Position numbers and translations under genes: made by a program. Of a stretch of DNA of 64,000 bases, positions 46,102 to 56,985 are shown in pieces. The DNA is from Scedosporium boydii. Taxonomy: Eukaryota > Ascomycota > Sordariomycetes > Microascales > Microascaceae. The stretch covers positions 1 to 64,000 of the forward strand of contig NJFT01000014.1 of the NCBI GenBank assembly GCA_002221725.1, read 5' to 3'. The number at the start of each line of letters is the position of its first letter. Position 1 is the first letter of the stretch. The notes beneath the pieces were generated by a model. The model was not told the DNA's origin. It saw only the letters and a program-made list of their open reading frames with translations, and made no database searches.

Positions 46102-47332
46102 GGTGGCTTCACGATGCCGTGCTATCAGTATTAGAGGTGAAGGTGAATTATTAATGCCAGATAAGAATCCTTGCTCGATCAAATATGTGTTATTTGGCAC
46201 TTGATATTTAACGTTGTGTTTTAGCAGTGGCCTTTGTGCATTTATCTACAATTCAAATGTCCATCCGAGAGAGAGAAATGATGGCCAGTATTACAGTAAC
46301 AGTAAGACTTCGCATTCTTGCAAAGCCAAGCCCCCGAGCTCCGTGAGCTTCATGAAACGAGGTTTCTGACTGCTGTGGCACATGCGGTCTGATTGGAATA
46401 TTCCTGTCGTGCATTCTTACTACTACTATTCATGATCCTACGCTGCCGTAGGGTCAAACGCTTGTTGTCATTCAGATACGGCAATCGGAAGGAACAAACT
46501 CGTCCGATGTTGTATTGCGGCTCTGGGTTAAAGAATAAAAGGACACAAGAAATTCCTGGGCTGACGCATGTTGTCGCATGTTGCCGAGTTTTATTGGAAT
46601 AGTAAGCACCATCACCAAGTAATTCCAGTTTGAATATACCCCGCCTTGTTGACTTCGCTTGTGCGCATCAAAGTGCCCTGTGGAAACACTGTTAGTGTGA
46701 GAGGTGGTGGAGAGAAAGGGGGGGAGTTGGAAAGAAAATAACAGAGTAAATAGAGAAGAGAGCGAAAACATGCCCCTCCACGTAACCTTCGCCGCTACCG
46801 CCGGATCAATCTGGGCTGCCGCAATGATACCCCGAGTTTTGGTGACAGTGCTGCATCGATCGCCTAGAAAATCCTATCAGACAAGCGTTCAACCTTCCGC
46901 AGCACATAGGCCGGTGTCGTGATTATCATACACCGTATTACTACTGCAATTATCGATTTCTTTCGGGCGAGGCAGTGCCAAAGGAACGAGATGATCAGGC
47001 GGCTCTTCGTCTTGATCTGCGAGGGATTCGCGGTATTATTTATACTTGTAGTAAGATAAGTCCACTGAACCTGGGCTGGTCTGCGCTAACTACAAGGCAA
47101 CAGGATTTTTCTTGAATAGCAACAGCAGTTTTCGATATAAAGCATGCCATCTAAATTTGAAGTTTGAATTTGGTGTATATCGGCCTCGTCATTCAAGTCT
47201 CTCTTTCTAGTTTGTCTCGGAATCAAACTCAAAAGTGTCGCCACCATCTTTAATGTACTTCCCTTCACCACAAGACTCTACAGCTTTCTACATCAGCCTC
47301 CTCCTTCGCAAGTACCAGTCGAAGTCTTCAAA
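46102..47332. promoter_or_regulatory. Divergent promoter region, P450 / aminotransferase
   Basis: 1.23 kb between two divergently transcribed cluster genes, so it should hold both promoters. Pyrimidine-rich sequence precedes the aminotransferase start. No TOXE-type tox-box (ATCTCNCGNA) was found by eye on either strand. Open frames here are short and random in appearance. Confidence 0.45.
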
Positions 47333-48784
47333 ATGGCTCCACCGAGTCCCCAAAAGAGTATAGGTAGGTGGGCTGTTGCAACAATTGCCAGCACGTATCC
47401 TCAGTCACGGGCGGTGCTGATTGGAACTTTCATTGCAGATTGGGCAAACTTGTCGCCAAAGCAACACCTTGCCCTCAATGGCCATATTGAAGCTCGCTTC
47501 CGAGCATCTACTGGCCAATGGACTACTCCCACACTAGTCGCCGGCACTGAGATTTCAGTATCTGGTCTCAGCCCTGGGTTGAACTATGGCCAGCAGTGCT
47601 ACGAAGGTCTCAAGGCATTTCGCACCGTCGATGGGCGCATAAACGTGTTCCGGCCCCAGTTCCACGCCTCGCGAATTCGGCGTTCGGCCGGGTCCGTGTG
47701 CCTTCCATCACCGCCCGAGGATCTATTCCTAGAATGTATCCGACGTGCGGTGGCCGAGAATGCGGAGTACGTGCCACCATCCGAATCGGACGCTTTTCTC
47801 TACATCCGGCCGGTTCTTTTCGGTGCCTCAACAGGCCTTTGGGGCCCATGTGACGAGATCATCCTGGCGGTCTTTGTTCATCCTGCAAAGCCTCAGCATG
47901 GCGCGGATGCAGTCGCAGGCATTGTTTGCGATGAGTTTGACCGGTGTGCTCCGCGAGGCACGGGCAGCTTTAAGGTCGGGGGCAATTACGCACCCGTGAG
48001 TTCCCCTCAAACTGTCTGTTTCTCCCCCCTTCCTCACTGACAATACTTGAAAGGTCTGGAGGCATGTGGCAAAGGCCGCATCGCTGGGATATGGTATTAT
48101 GCTGCACCTTGACAGCGCGACGCATTCGTTCGTTGAAGAATTCTCGACAAGTGGCTTCCTTGGTCACAGGATCGGGGAAGATGGCCAGCACATCCTTGTC
48201 ATCCCTGCAACTGAAAACGCCATTCAGAGCACCACGAGCAATAGTTTGGTGAAGATCGCTGAACAGGCAGGATGGACTATTGAGAAAACTAGGGTGAGTA
48301 GCGAACTTTTCAACATCTCCGCACAGGCAACGAAGTTGTGCTCTTCGAAAATAGGGGGAAGGAAAATGAAAATAAGCTGACGAATAGTTCTCAGCTTCCC
48401 TTCTCCTCGATCTGCGACCTTGATGAGGTTATATCCTGTGGCACTGCTGCCGCCGCGACTCCGATCAAGTGTCTTGAGAGGCCATCTACAGGAGAGAAAT
48501 ACGAGTTTGGGCCCTCGTATGAGAGTTGGAAGCTTATGCAGCTCGCGAACACGTTGACCAGCATCCAGCGCGGGAGGGTGGAAGACAGAGAAGGCTGGTG
48601 TTGGGAGGTCACCGGATTCCCCATTCCAAGAGAGGCTGGGGATGAAGATGCTCAATTAACTTCCGCCAGCCGCTCCGGCCTCAAGTGGGACTTGATTTCG
48701 CCGATCAAAATGCTGCTCCCTGTTGCGGGCCTGCTTGGACTGCATCAAGGGATCAGTGCCGATCTGCGTCGCTTTTGGAAATAA
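47333..48784 (+). CDS. Branched-chain aminotransferase-like PLP enzyme (TOXF/APS4 type)
   Basis: Four exons: 47333-47363, 47439-47995, 48054-48293 and 48395-48784, 405 residues in frame. The first intron (75 bp) is stop-free and a multiple of three, so an uncorrected reading adds 25 false residues; its removal gives the family start KSIDWANLSPKQHL. Class IV aminotransferase signatures are GQQCYEGLKAFR and the PLP lysine Lys189 in GTGSFKVGGNYAP, with GTAAAATPIK near the end. The enzyme transfers an amino group to a 2-oxo acid, normally making Val, Leu or Ile. In HC-toxin and apicidin clusters a relative is thought to aminate the unusual 2-oxo acid precursor. The last 50 or so residues beyond GWCWEVTGF are extra compared with ordinary enzymes. 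Confidence 0.88.
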
Positions 48785-49891
48785 TAGGGTCTGGGAAGGG
48801 TCGCTTGGGTTGGCTTATCTATCATGCTTTCATTGAGGCTTTCTTTGTTTTCATGCGGTCGATGTACTTCTTCTAGTTGACAATACATTCAAAAAACGGT
48901 TGATTCTACGAGTACCAAACAAGACGCATCCACTAACCACTGAGTACGTAGGAGGTGATAAACGAAGACGGAATAGAAGCCAAGAGTGAGAAAGACATGT
49001 ACATACATTCTCTCCTAGGTAGGGTCCCTGATCTTCTCCCTTGGCATCCGCGGCAATTGGCGCCCTTCGGCAGGCCACGAAAACACGCCCCATCCTCGTT
49101 TCCTGTTACCCTAAGTAAAAAAAGGGGTCTTCTTTGTAATCGTCGCTCGACACTAGCAATCCCTAACCCTGTAACCTGTTCGAAAGGAATATGAGAATAA
49201 CTCTATTTCTACTTCGTATATTGAAATATTCTGCTAAATAGGAGTAGTACTTCACGAAGATGTACTGATCGCACACTATACCCAAAGAGAGGAGAAGGTG
49301 TCGGTGGGCGGGTACCTGCCAGGCACGCCCAAATACCACCCGAGACAGTTTTAACGTATGTTCCCTTAATCTTTCCTTTAATCACCAGCCGCAGACATTA
49401 CCGCAGCCCCCAAAACATTGTAATCTATAATTCGCTAAAGCCTACTTTTCCAATTCCATTCAGCTTAGCCACTGTCGGAATTCAGGAACGTCGATTCACA
49501 CATTTCGTCATCGCAATGCTCATTGTTCCCAATTAGTCCCGTCGTCCTTCGGGCAGGATTCTGCAAGGCCCCAGGCGCAAGCAGTTGCCCAATGACCAAT
49601 CCAACTGCAACGAGGTCAGCTGTAGGATTTGGTGTAAGCATCATCGGTCCGGCCTTTTGATTACATTCTTCCTCTGTAAATTATCCCTTTCTTTAGTAAG
49701 GAATCGTTTAGCACAGCCCTGGATGAATGCGTATCTGTTCAGATTCGCATTGGCAGACTAATTCAACATTTAGAATTTGATCCAAGTATGCTTTATTTGA
49801 GCTCAAGTGGCATACAATCAATATCGAGTTTCAAATTCTATGAAGCAACTTATGATTTCTTTTTTTCGCCGCGTTGGTGATTATTGTCACA
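48785..49891. other. Intergenic, about 1.1 kb, ABC transporter promoter
   Basis: No gene recognised between the aminotransferase stop and the ABC transporter start. The last few hundred bases are AT-richer and should hold the transporter promoter. No repeat or RNA seen. Confidence 0.45.
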
Positions 49892-52800
49892 ATGACCGCC
49901 AATTCTACGAAGTGCTCGATCACCACTTTGGATGGGTTCGGTCCTGCAACAAAATGCCCCGGTGCCTTCGATTTCACGTTGTTGTTCGAAGAATCTATCC
50001 TCACGATTGCACCTGCCGTAGTAATTGTTGTAATAACGAGCCTCTTTTACCTAAAACCGCTATTATCGAGCGACCGGAAACTATCATGGACATGGCATCT
50101 CAAGATCAAACAGGTGAGACAATTTCTTAGGCTGCGAAACTACCTACCTAACCCCTCATAACACGCCGGTTAAGATCTAGGCCAGGCTTAATTAAGACTA
50201 ATGGTTGCTTAGATTTTATGGACGCTGTTAATTTTGACCAACGCTGTGCAGCTGGGTAACACCGCAAATCCGGCGACCCCCCGGACAAAAGCGTCGATAC
50301 CTGCCTGCGTTGTTGTTCTCGCCGCCCACATAAATCTCGCAATACTGTCGCATCTGGCACATTTACGTAGCGTCAGACCTTGCTCACCAATTTTACTCTT
50401 TTTGCTCCTGACCTTGGTGTTCGATGTTGCGCGCTGCAGGACGCTATGGTCTGTGGAACCCAGCCAGCAGACGGTAGCCATCCTCGCCACCAGTGCGGCG
50501 GTCATGAAGGGGGCCCTCCTCATGATCGAATCGGTAGAAAAACGGAATCTGCTACTCCCGTCCCGCCGAAATCTCCCACAAGAGGCTACGGCGGGAATCT
50601 TCAATCAGTGGTTTTGCTGGTGGATGAATCCTCTCCTTCTCTTCGGTTATCGCGGCGTGCACTCGTTGGAGACGCTTTTCGAAGTTGACCAGGACTTATC
50701 CGCTGAGGGGAATTCTGGCTTGTTTGGTCGATGGAACTCATGTTAGTCTGCCCCGCCACATTCTTCGTTTCGTGGACAAACTATCTCCGGTTCCAGTTCT
50801 CGTTAACTCTGTACGACAGGGAACTCAAAGCAAAACGCTCACTCGCTGCTGCTGATCACCTTGCTCGACAACAAACGGACCATGGGCAAGGCCATCATTC
50901 CGCGATTATTTCTGACGGGGTTCACTTTTGCTCAGCCGTTCCTTGTTCGACGAGTCATTGAGTATATCGAGAATCCGAATGGTTCCAACACCTCGACCGT
51001 GGGGACTGGTCTCATATTTTCATACTTAATAGTCTATGTCGGAATCGCCTTAGCAACATCGCTGACGCAGAACTGGACTGTTAGGCTGGTTACACGAATG
51101 AGGGCCGGTCTTGTTGGCCTAATCTATTGTCGCACGCTCGAGATTAGATCCCTAGCCGTGGACGAGGCGGATGCAGTCACACTCATGAACGCCGATGTAC
51201 AGCGGATTACCACGGGTTTCCAATCTTTTCGTACGTATTTGTGCGCCCCGTAAATTTGCCTGAAGTTAATATTGAATTCACTAACAGCTTTAAACCCCAT
51301 AGATGAATTATGGGCGTGCCCCATAGAAATAGCGCTGTCCATCTGGCTGCTTTCAAGCCAGTTACGTCTTGCGGCACTGGCACCTGCGGTGGTGACAGTG
51401 GTCTTCACAGGCGCTGCAATCAGTGTGGCCTCCAAGGCGGGGATTACTCAAAAGGCGTGGCTAGATAAGATCCAGTCGCGGGTTGCTGTGACCGCCTCTC
51501 TTCTGCGCGTGATGAGCTCTGTCAAGATGACAGGTCTAACGGAAACACTCAAGCGAAAGGTCGATAAGCTCAGGGATGCCGAAATCGACGCATCGTTCAG
51601 TTTCCGAGTGGTCCTGGTTAAGATCGTCTCTCTCACGTTCGCCTCCACGGCTATGACGCCGGTTGCGTCCTTTGGCATGTATGTCCTCCTGCAAAAATAC
51701 CGTGGTTATGCGATATTAGACACCGCCGGCGCCCTGACGACACTTGCTCTACTGCAACTTTTACTAGCACCCGTTTCGATCCTCATCGATACGCTTGCTG
51801 GCATCATGGGTGCGGTTGGTTGTTTCGAACGAATTCGGAATTATCTCAACACAGAGACGAGGGTGGACAGCCGAGTCCATAGGAGCTGTCAAGGAACATG
51901 GACCAATTACAACTACTCGGGGCGTTTGATGCGATCTCTCTCATCAAGAAGACAGGGTACCATGGATATGGACGGGATTTATTCGTCGTACGACCCTTCT
52001 ATACAAGACTCTGCGGTTAATGACATTTATGCCCTGGGCTGTTCCCTGCAGCGCCGAGGTGCTATTACATCTCGGAATCGAAGCTCGATACAAGTTCACC
52101 AGGCCTCAGCCAGTTGGGAAGACACTGCCCAACCCATCTTGAAAGACCTGAACTTCAAGATTCCCGATGGAAAGCTGACCATGATTATTGGGCCCGTGGG
52201 GAGTGGGAAATCGACTTTGTTGCATACCCTGCTCGGAGAGACCCGAAGTAACGGGGGTTACATCCATGTTACATTTGAAGACGCAGCGTACTGCTCGCAG
52301 CGCCCGTGGATCTCGAACACCACCGTACGCCAGAACATCCTTGGTGGCTATGAGTTTGATCCTGGATGGTATTCCAGCGTGGTTCACGCGTGCTGCCTCG
52401 TGAAGGATCTAGATCAGCTGCCAGATGGCGACCTTACATTTGTCGGAAGCAACGGTACTGGCCTCAGCGGCGGCCAACAGATGCGTATAGCGTTGGCGCG
52501 CGCCATCTACTCAAAGAAGAATACCATAATTATGGATGACGTTCTGAGCGGCCTAGATTCGACGACCGAGGAAGCCGTGTTCTCGTCGGTTTTTTCACCC
52601 AGCGGTTTGCTGAGGAAATACAATATAACCGTCATCCTGGCTACGAACGCCGTGCATCGACTGCCAGACTCGGACCATATAATCGTACTAGACCAGAATG
52701 GAACCATAGCACAGCAAGGCTCGTTCAGAAGACTTTCGTCGCGGCCAGGCTACGTCTCCAGACTCGACCTTCAGAAACGGCCTGATAATCTCTTTCAACA

Positions 52801-54715
52801 GCAAGAAAAGTTCGTTTTTCCCGGTGAAGAGCAAAAGGCTTTGGGCAAGTCCCTCCCAGAGATACCTACGAGGGACGCTTTAATCGGGGACATGAGTATT
52901 TACAAGTACTATATCGAGAGTTTCGGTTGGGCTCGGTGGTGGATACTCACCGCGATCTGCTCATTCTACGGATTTGGAGTTGTCTTCCCTCAAGCTTGGG
53001 TTCAGTGGTGGGCAGCGTACAACGTACGGCACCCAGGCGAGAAGATTGGTTACTACGTCGGAGTATATTTCTTGCTGGGAGCACTGGCAGTAGTGTCTCT
53101 CGCGGCAAGTTGCGGGTATGTTCTGTGATGTAGTGTACCTGGTGGACAGCATATTATCATTTGCTCCAGATTTGCTGAACTGAAATGCAGGTTTCTCGTC
53201 ATCAGCATTGCCCCCCGCGTGGCAAAAACGATGCATTCGCGCGTATTAAACACCGTCATGAATGCACCCGTCTCTTTTTTCACTCAAACTGACGCCGGTT
53301 CGATCACAAATCGCTTCAGCCAAGATTTGGATCTCATAGACATGGAGTTACCAGTTTCCTTAATTCACACACTGCTTACCGGATTCATATTGATCGCACA
53401 GTCTTTGGTTATTGTATCCACAGCAAAATATGCCGGCGCGGCCTTGCCAGTCTGTGCTCTGGCCGCGTATATGACGCAGAAGTTCTACCTGAGAACCTCG
53501 AGAGTGTTGCGCCTGCTGGATATCGAGGCCAAGTCTTTGTTGTTCTCCCATTTCTTGGAAACACTTAGCGGGTTGGTGACCATTCGCGCCTTTGGATGGG
53601 GACATGGTTATCTCAAGACGAACGAGCATTTCATCGACATCTCCCAGCGCCCCTTTTACCTCCTTCTATGCGTCCAGAGATGGTTGGGCCTGGTCTTGGA
53701 TCTCCTAGTGAGCGGTATCGCAGTAGTGTTGGCTATCATCGCCGTCAAATCCCGGGGCGAGGTCAATCCCGGCCTTATGGGTCTGGCTCTTCTTAACATC
53801 GTTGGCTTCAGTTCCATCCTAAAGCAACTCATTGCCAACTGGACTTTACTGGAAACGTCGACAGGGGCCGTGAGCCGAGTCAAGAGTTTCACGAAGAGCG
53901 TTGCTTCCGAGAACGCCGAAAGTTGTGAAGGAGGTGGGGACCTGCTTTGGAACTGGCCATCGTACGGACGCATCGAATTCAACGACGTTACCGCCACCTA
54001 CAGCATTCAATCGGAACCGGTCCTGAAAGGGGTATCTCTTAGAGTCGAGCCTGGGCAGCGTATTGGTATTTGCGGTCGGAGCGGGAGCGGTAAGAGTTCA
54101 TTAGTCGCCACCCTCTTCCGTATGACTGAGATCACCCGTGGATCCATCGTCATTGACGGTCTAGATATATCCACCCTGTCCCGCAATGACGTCCGGCGGC
54201 GCCTCAATGCACTCCCCCAGGAACCCTTTCTCCTACCCGGTACGATACGTGAGAATATCGACCCTTTGTGTGAGCATGATTCCAGCTCCTTAATAGAGAT
54301 ACTTCGGGAAGTTGGAATCTGGGAATTGCTCTCAGATGTCCCTGGCGGTTTGGACGCGGAAATGCCCAGCAATCTGTTATCGCATGGACAGAAACAACTC
54401 CTCTGTCTGGCGCGGGCTATGATGCGACGATCGAGCATCATCGTGTTAGACGAGACTACATCTTCTGTCGACGTCGAGACTGAAGCTCAGATCCAACGCC
54501 TACTCGATCGGCGGTTCCAAAACCATACCGTCATAGCAGTTGCTCACCGCTTAGATACAATCCTCAATTTTGACCGCGTGGCAGTAGTGGATAATGGCCA
54601 AGTGATGGAGTGGGATGAGCCGTGGAGGCTACTGCAGAGGGACTCTATGTTCCGTCGGCTTTATATGGATATGAAAGGAATAAGAGAAGAGGAAGACTCT
54701 TCTTTCTTAGATTAG
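49892..54715 (+). CDS. ABC-C (MRP-type) full transporter
   Basis: Five exons: 49892-50113, 50213-50741, 50820-51230, 51288-53115 and 53191-54715, 1,504 residues in frame. It has an N-terminal membrane region with FDFTLLFEESI, typical of fungal ABC-C proteins, then TMD1-NBD1-TMD2-NBD2. NBD1: Walker A GPVGSGKST, signature LSGGQQMRIALARA, Walker B IIMDDVLSGLD with Asp in place of the catalytic Glu. NBD2: Walker A GRSGSGKSS, an atypical signature LLSHGQKQ and Walker B IIVLDETTSSVD. One degenerate ATP site is usual in ABC-C. Expected in the plasma or vacuolar membrane; adjacency suggests efflux or sequestration of the peptide. It follows the aminotransferase gene in the same direction and is the last strong cluster candidate. 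Confidence 0.9.
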
Positions 54716-55044
54716 GTAAGGCGGTGTTAGCAATACGGCAGTCGGTGATACCAGGGAGTTCGTCTCTAGATCGGACTGTCTTCTAATACTCAGAGGAGTG
54801 AGGCTATATAGAACTGGTAAAAACATATGTATATCGTCTTAAGTACTACTTTTTGGAGGAAAGTGGTGGCTAGACGAGGAGTGTAGCGAAAAACAGGGGG
54901 TCTAACTCAATATGGACTCTCTTATAACGACGGCCGTCTCCACTCATGTCGCGTTGGGATCATGGTACCCATTGTGCTGTCGTCCTTTCGTTGAAAAAGG
55001 GGTATATAGATTTGAAGTGAATGGCAAAGCTACCTAGGCCCAGA
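54716..55044. terminator. Convergent 3' intergenic region
   Basis: 329 bp between the ABC transporter stop and the MFS stop. No hairpin or gene recognised. Confidence 0.4.
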
Positions 55045-56985
55045 TTACCACATGACTGCGCCTTTGAACTGCTCCATCTTCTTGACGTTGATGCTCTCCC
55101 ACATCAACGTGCTGGCCCAAGTGATGCTGTAGAGGGAAGTGGCGGCAATCAACATCAACTTCTGTGTGGCGCCGTAAGCTTTGTTGATTCCATCACGCGT
55201 AGGGGTTCCGACTGGGTAAGATGCTTGGACGTCGATGCTGCCGTAAATGGTAGTCAGATCAGGTTGGGCCTCAGCAGGCAGATATTTGGCGAGTTTCTTG
55301 GGGAAGATGCCGGTCCACATGGCCGCCGCAACTGTGGAGCCGATGCTCTGCCCCATAGCCGCCACCATGCCCTCCATAGCGAGGATGGCTGGAATGTCGG
55401 AGTGCTTGGATACGGCCATGACGGTCATCTGCTCGCAAATGACGAGAGTGCCACCGCCGAAGGCGATGAAGATGAGGCACATGACGACGTATCCGATATT
55501 CACATCGGGTTGGCGGAAGTGAATCATGAGGCCCACGCCGAGAATGGTCATGGGCACTCCGAAGAATACAGCGGGCCACTTTAGGCGACCGTTGTATCGG
55601 ATGAAAACACCAAACAAAAGAGACCAGAAGGTACTGCCGACGGTGTAAACGTTCATTATGTATGTGGCGTCCTGGACATCAGTGCTGAACAAAACGATGA
55701 GAACCGAGAAGAAGTAGTTGTCCCAAAGATACCACGCGGTGTAAAGAGAAGCCATCATAGTGTAAGTGAAGAAAACGGTCCTGTTCTTGATCAAGCGCCA
55801 AGGAATGAAAGTGATCGGCGCGAAGAACTTCTCCCAAATGATGAAAACGATGATCAAGAGGCCGCCAAAGATGATGAAGCAGATGATCAAAGGTGACTTC
55901 CATTCCTGTTCCTGGTACGAGAACAAGCTGAAGGACAGAAGAAACAATCCGATACCCGCAGCAGCTAGGATGATGCCGATGATATCGAACTCCTTGGCAT
56001 AAAAGATGATGTTGGCGATGGGCCCGCGGCTATGAGCCTTGACGTTAATGAGACCTTGCTTCACAGCCTTTCGTTGATTCGCGTAGAAGAGATACCAGAG
56101 AGGTGCACAGACAACGGGCATAATGATGGCGAAGATGCCGTACGCCCATCTCCAGCCGATGCCACCGGGAGCAATGATCTTTTCACAGGCCAGACCGTAG
56201 ACCCACACCGTAATCAGCCAGGGAGACGAAGCGTATGCGATCATGAAGGCTCGGTTCCTGAGTTTCGACGTGTCGGCAATGAAGATGGTAATGGTGAAGT
56301 CGAGCCAGGAGTATCCAGTATAGTAGAAAACGGTGGCTGCCGCATAAGTTTCGACATTTTTGCAGGCAGCCATCATGATGAGGCCAAGAGTCATGGAGCC
56401 AACGGCAAGGACAAAACCCTGCGGTCGTCCAAAGTTGTCGATGAACTTGGCATAGGCCAGTTTAGTCAAACCAGGAATAAGACCGGAGATGATACCCGTC
56501 GTCGAAACTAGCGAGTGTGCGCCGAAGGAGCTAGTGACATAGGTGGTCAGGGTACCTGCGATACCAGACGAGAAAGCGTTGAGAAAGTTGATCAACCAGA
56601 TACTGTTTTTGCAAGGGGTTAGCAACCGTTACGCCGCTCAGAGCTCCACGAACAGAACATCTTGATAAATGAAGTCTAAGACAATAATAACCCGAGGGCT
56701 CGTGAAAGGAAAGCGGACAACTCACAAGAGATAGGCGGCAATCAGATGGTTCCTCGTCCATACCTGAAGCGTCGCTTCGGCGGCCTGGACACCGAACTGC
56801 AGATCCCGCTTCTCGCTAGTAGTGGAAGTGTCCGACGTCTCGCCGCTGTCTACATTCTGGCTAGCATTCTTTTCGCCGTCAAAAGCAGTCGATTGGCCTT
56901 CAAAATCAGTTTGTTTGTCGGAAATCTCGGGCTTGTCGCTCCCTGCGAGTTTTGGCCCAATAATGCCACGGAACTTCAGACCCAT
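55045..56985 (-). CDS. MFS siderophore-iron transporter (SIT/ARN type)
   Basis: Two exons, 56726-56985 and 55045-56602, around a 123-bp intron; 605 residues, the usual SIT length. A charged N-terminal tail of about 75 residues precedes helix 1 (HLIAAYLFIWLINFLNAFSSG, spliced). Family features are TTYVTSSFGAHSLVSTTGII, KFIDNFGRPQG, FYYTGYSWLDFTITIFIADT, NRAFMIAYASSP and WRWAYGIFAIIMP, with about 14 hydrophobic helices. SITs take up ferric siderophores by proton symport. It lies downstream of and convergent with the ABC transporter. The NRPS here lacks the domain pattern of hydroxamate siderophore synthetases, so I regard this as a neighbour rather than a pathway partner. Confidence 0.88.

Noticed and set aside
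38233..49891. TOXE tox-box (ATCTCNCGNA) in cluster promoters
   Set aside because: Scanned by eye on both strands; only a one-mismatch site overlapping the bANK start codon was seen, which is not convincing.
21030..54715. Cyclosporin-type cluster
   Set aside because: An aminotransferase, P450, bZIP-like regulator and ABC transporter recall it, but the cyclosporin synthetase has eleven modules with N-methylation domains, absent here.
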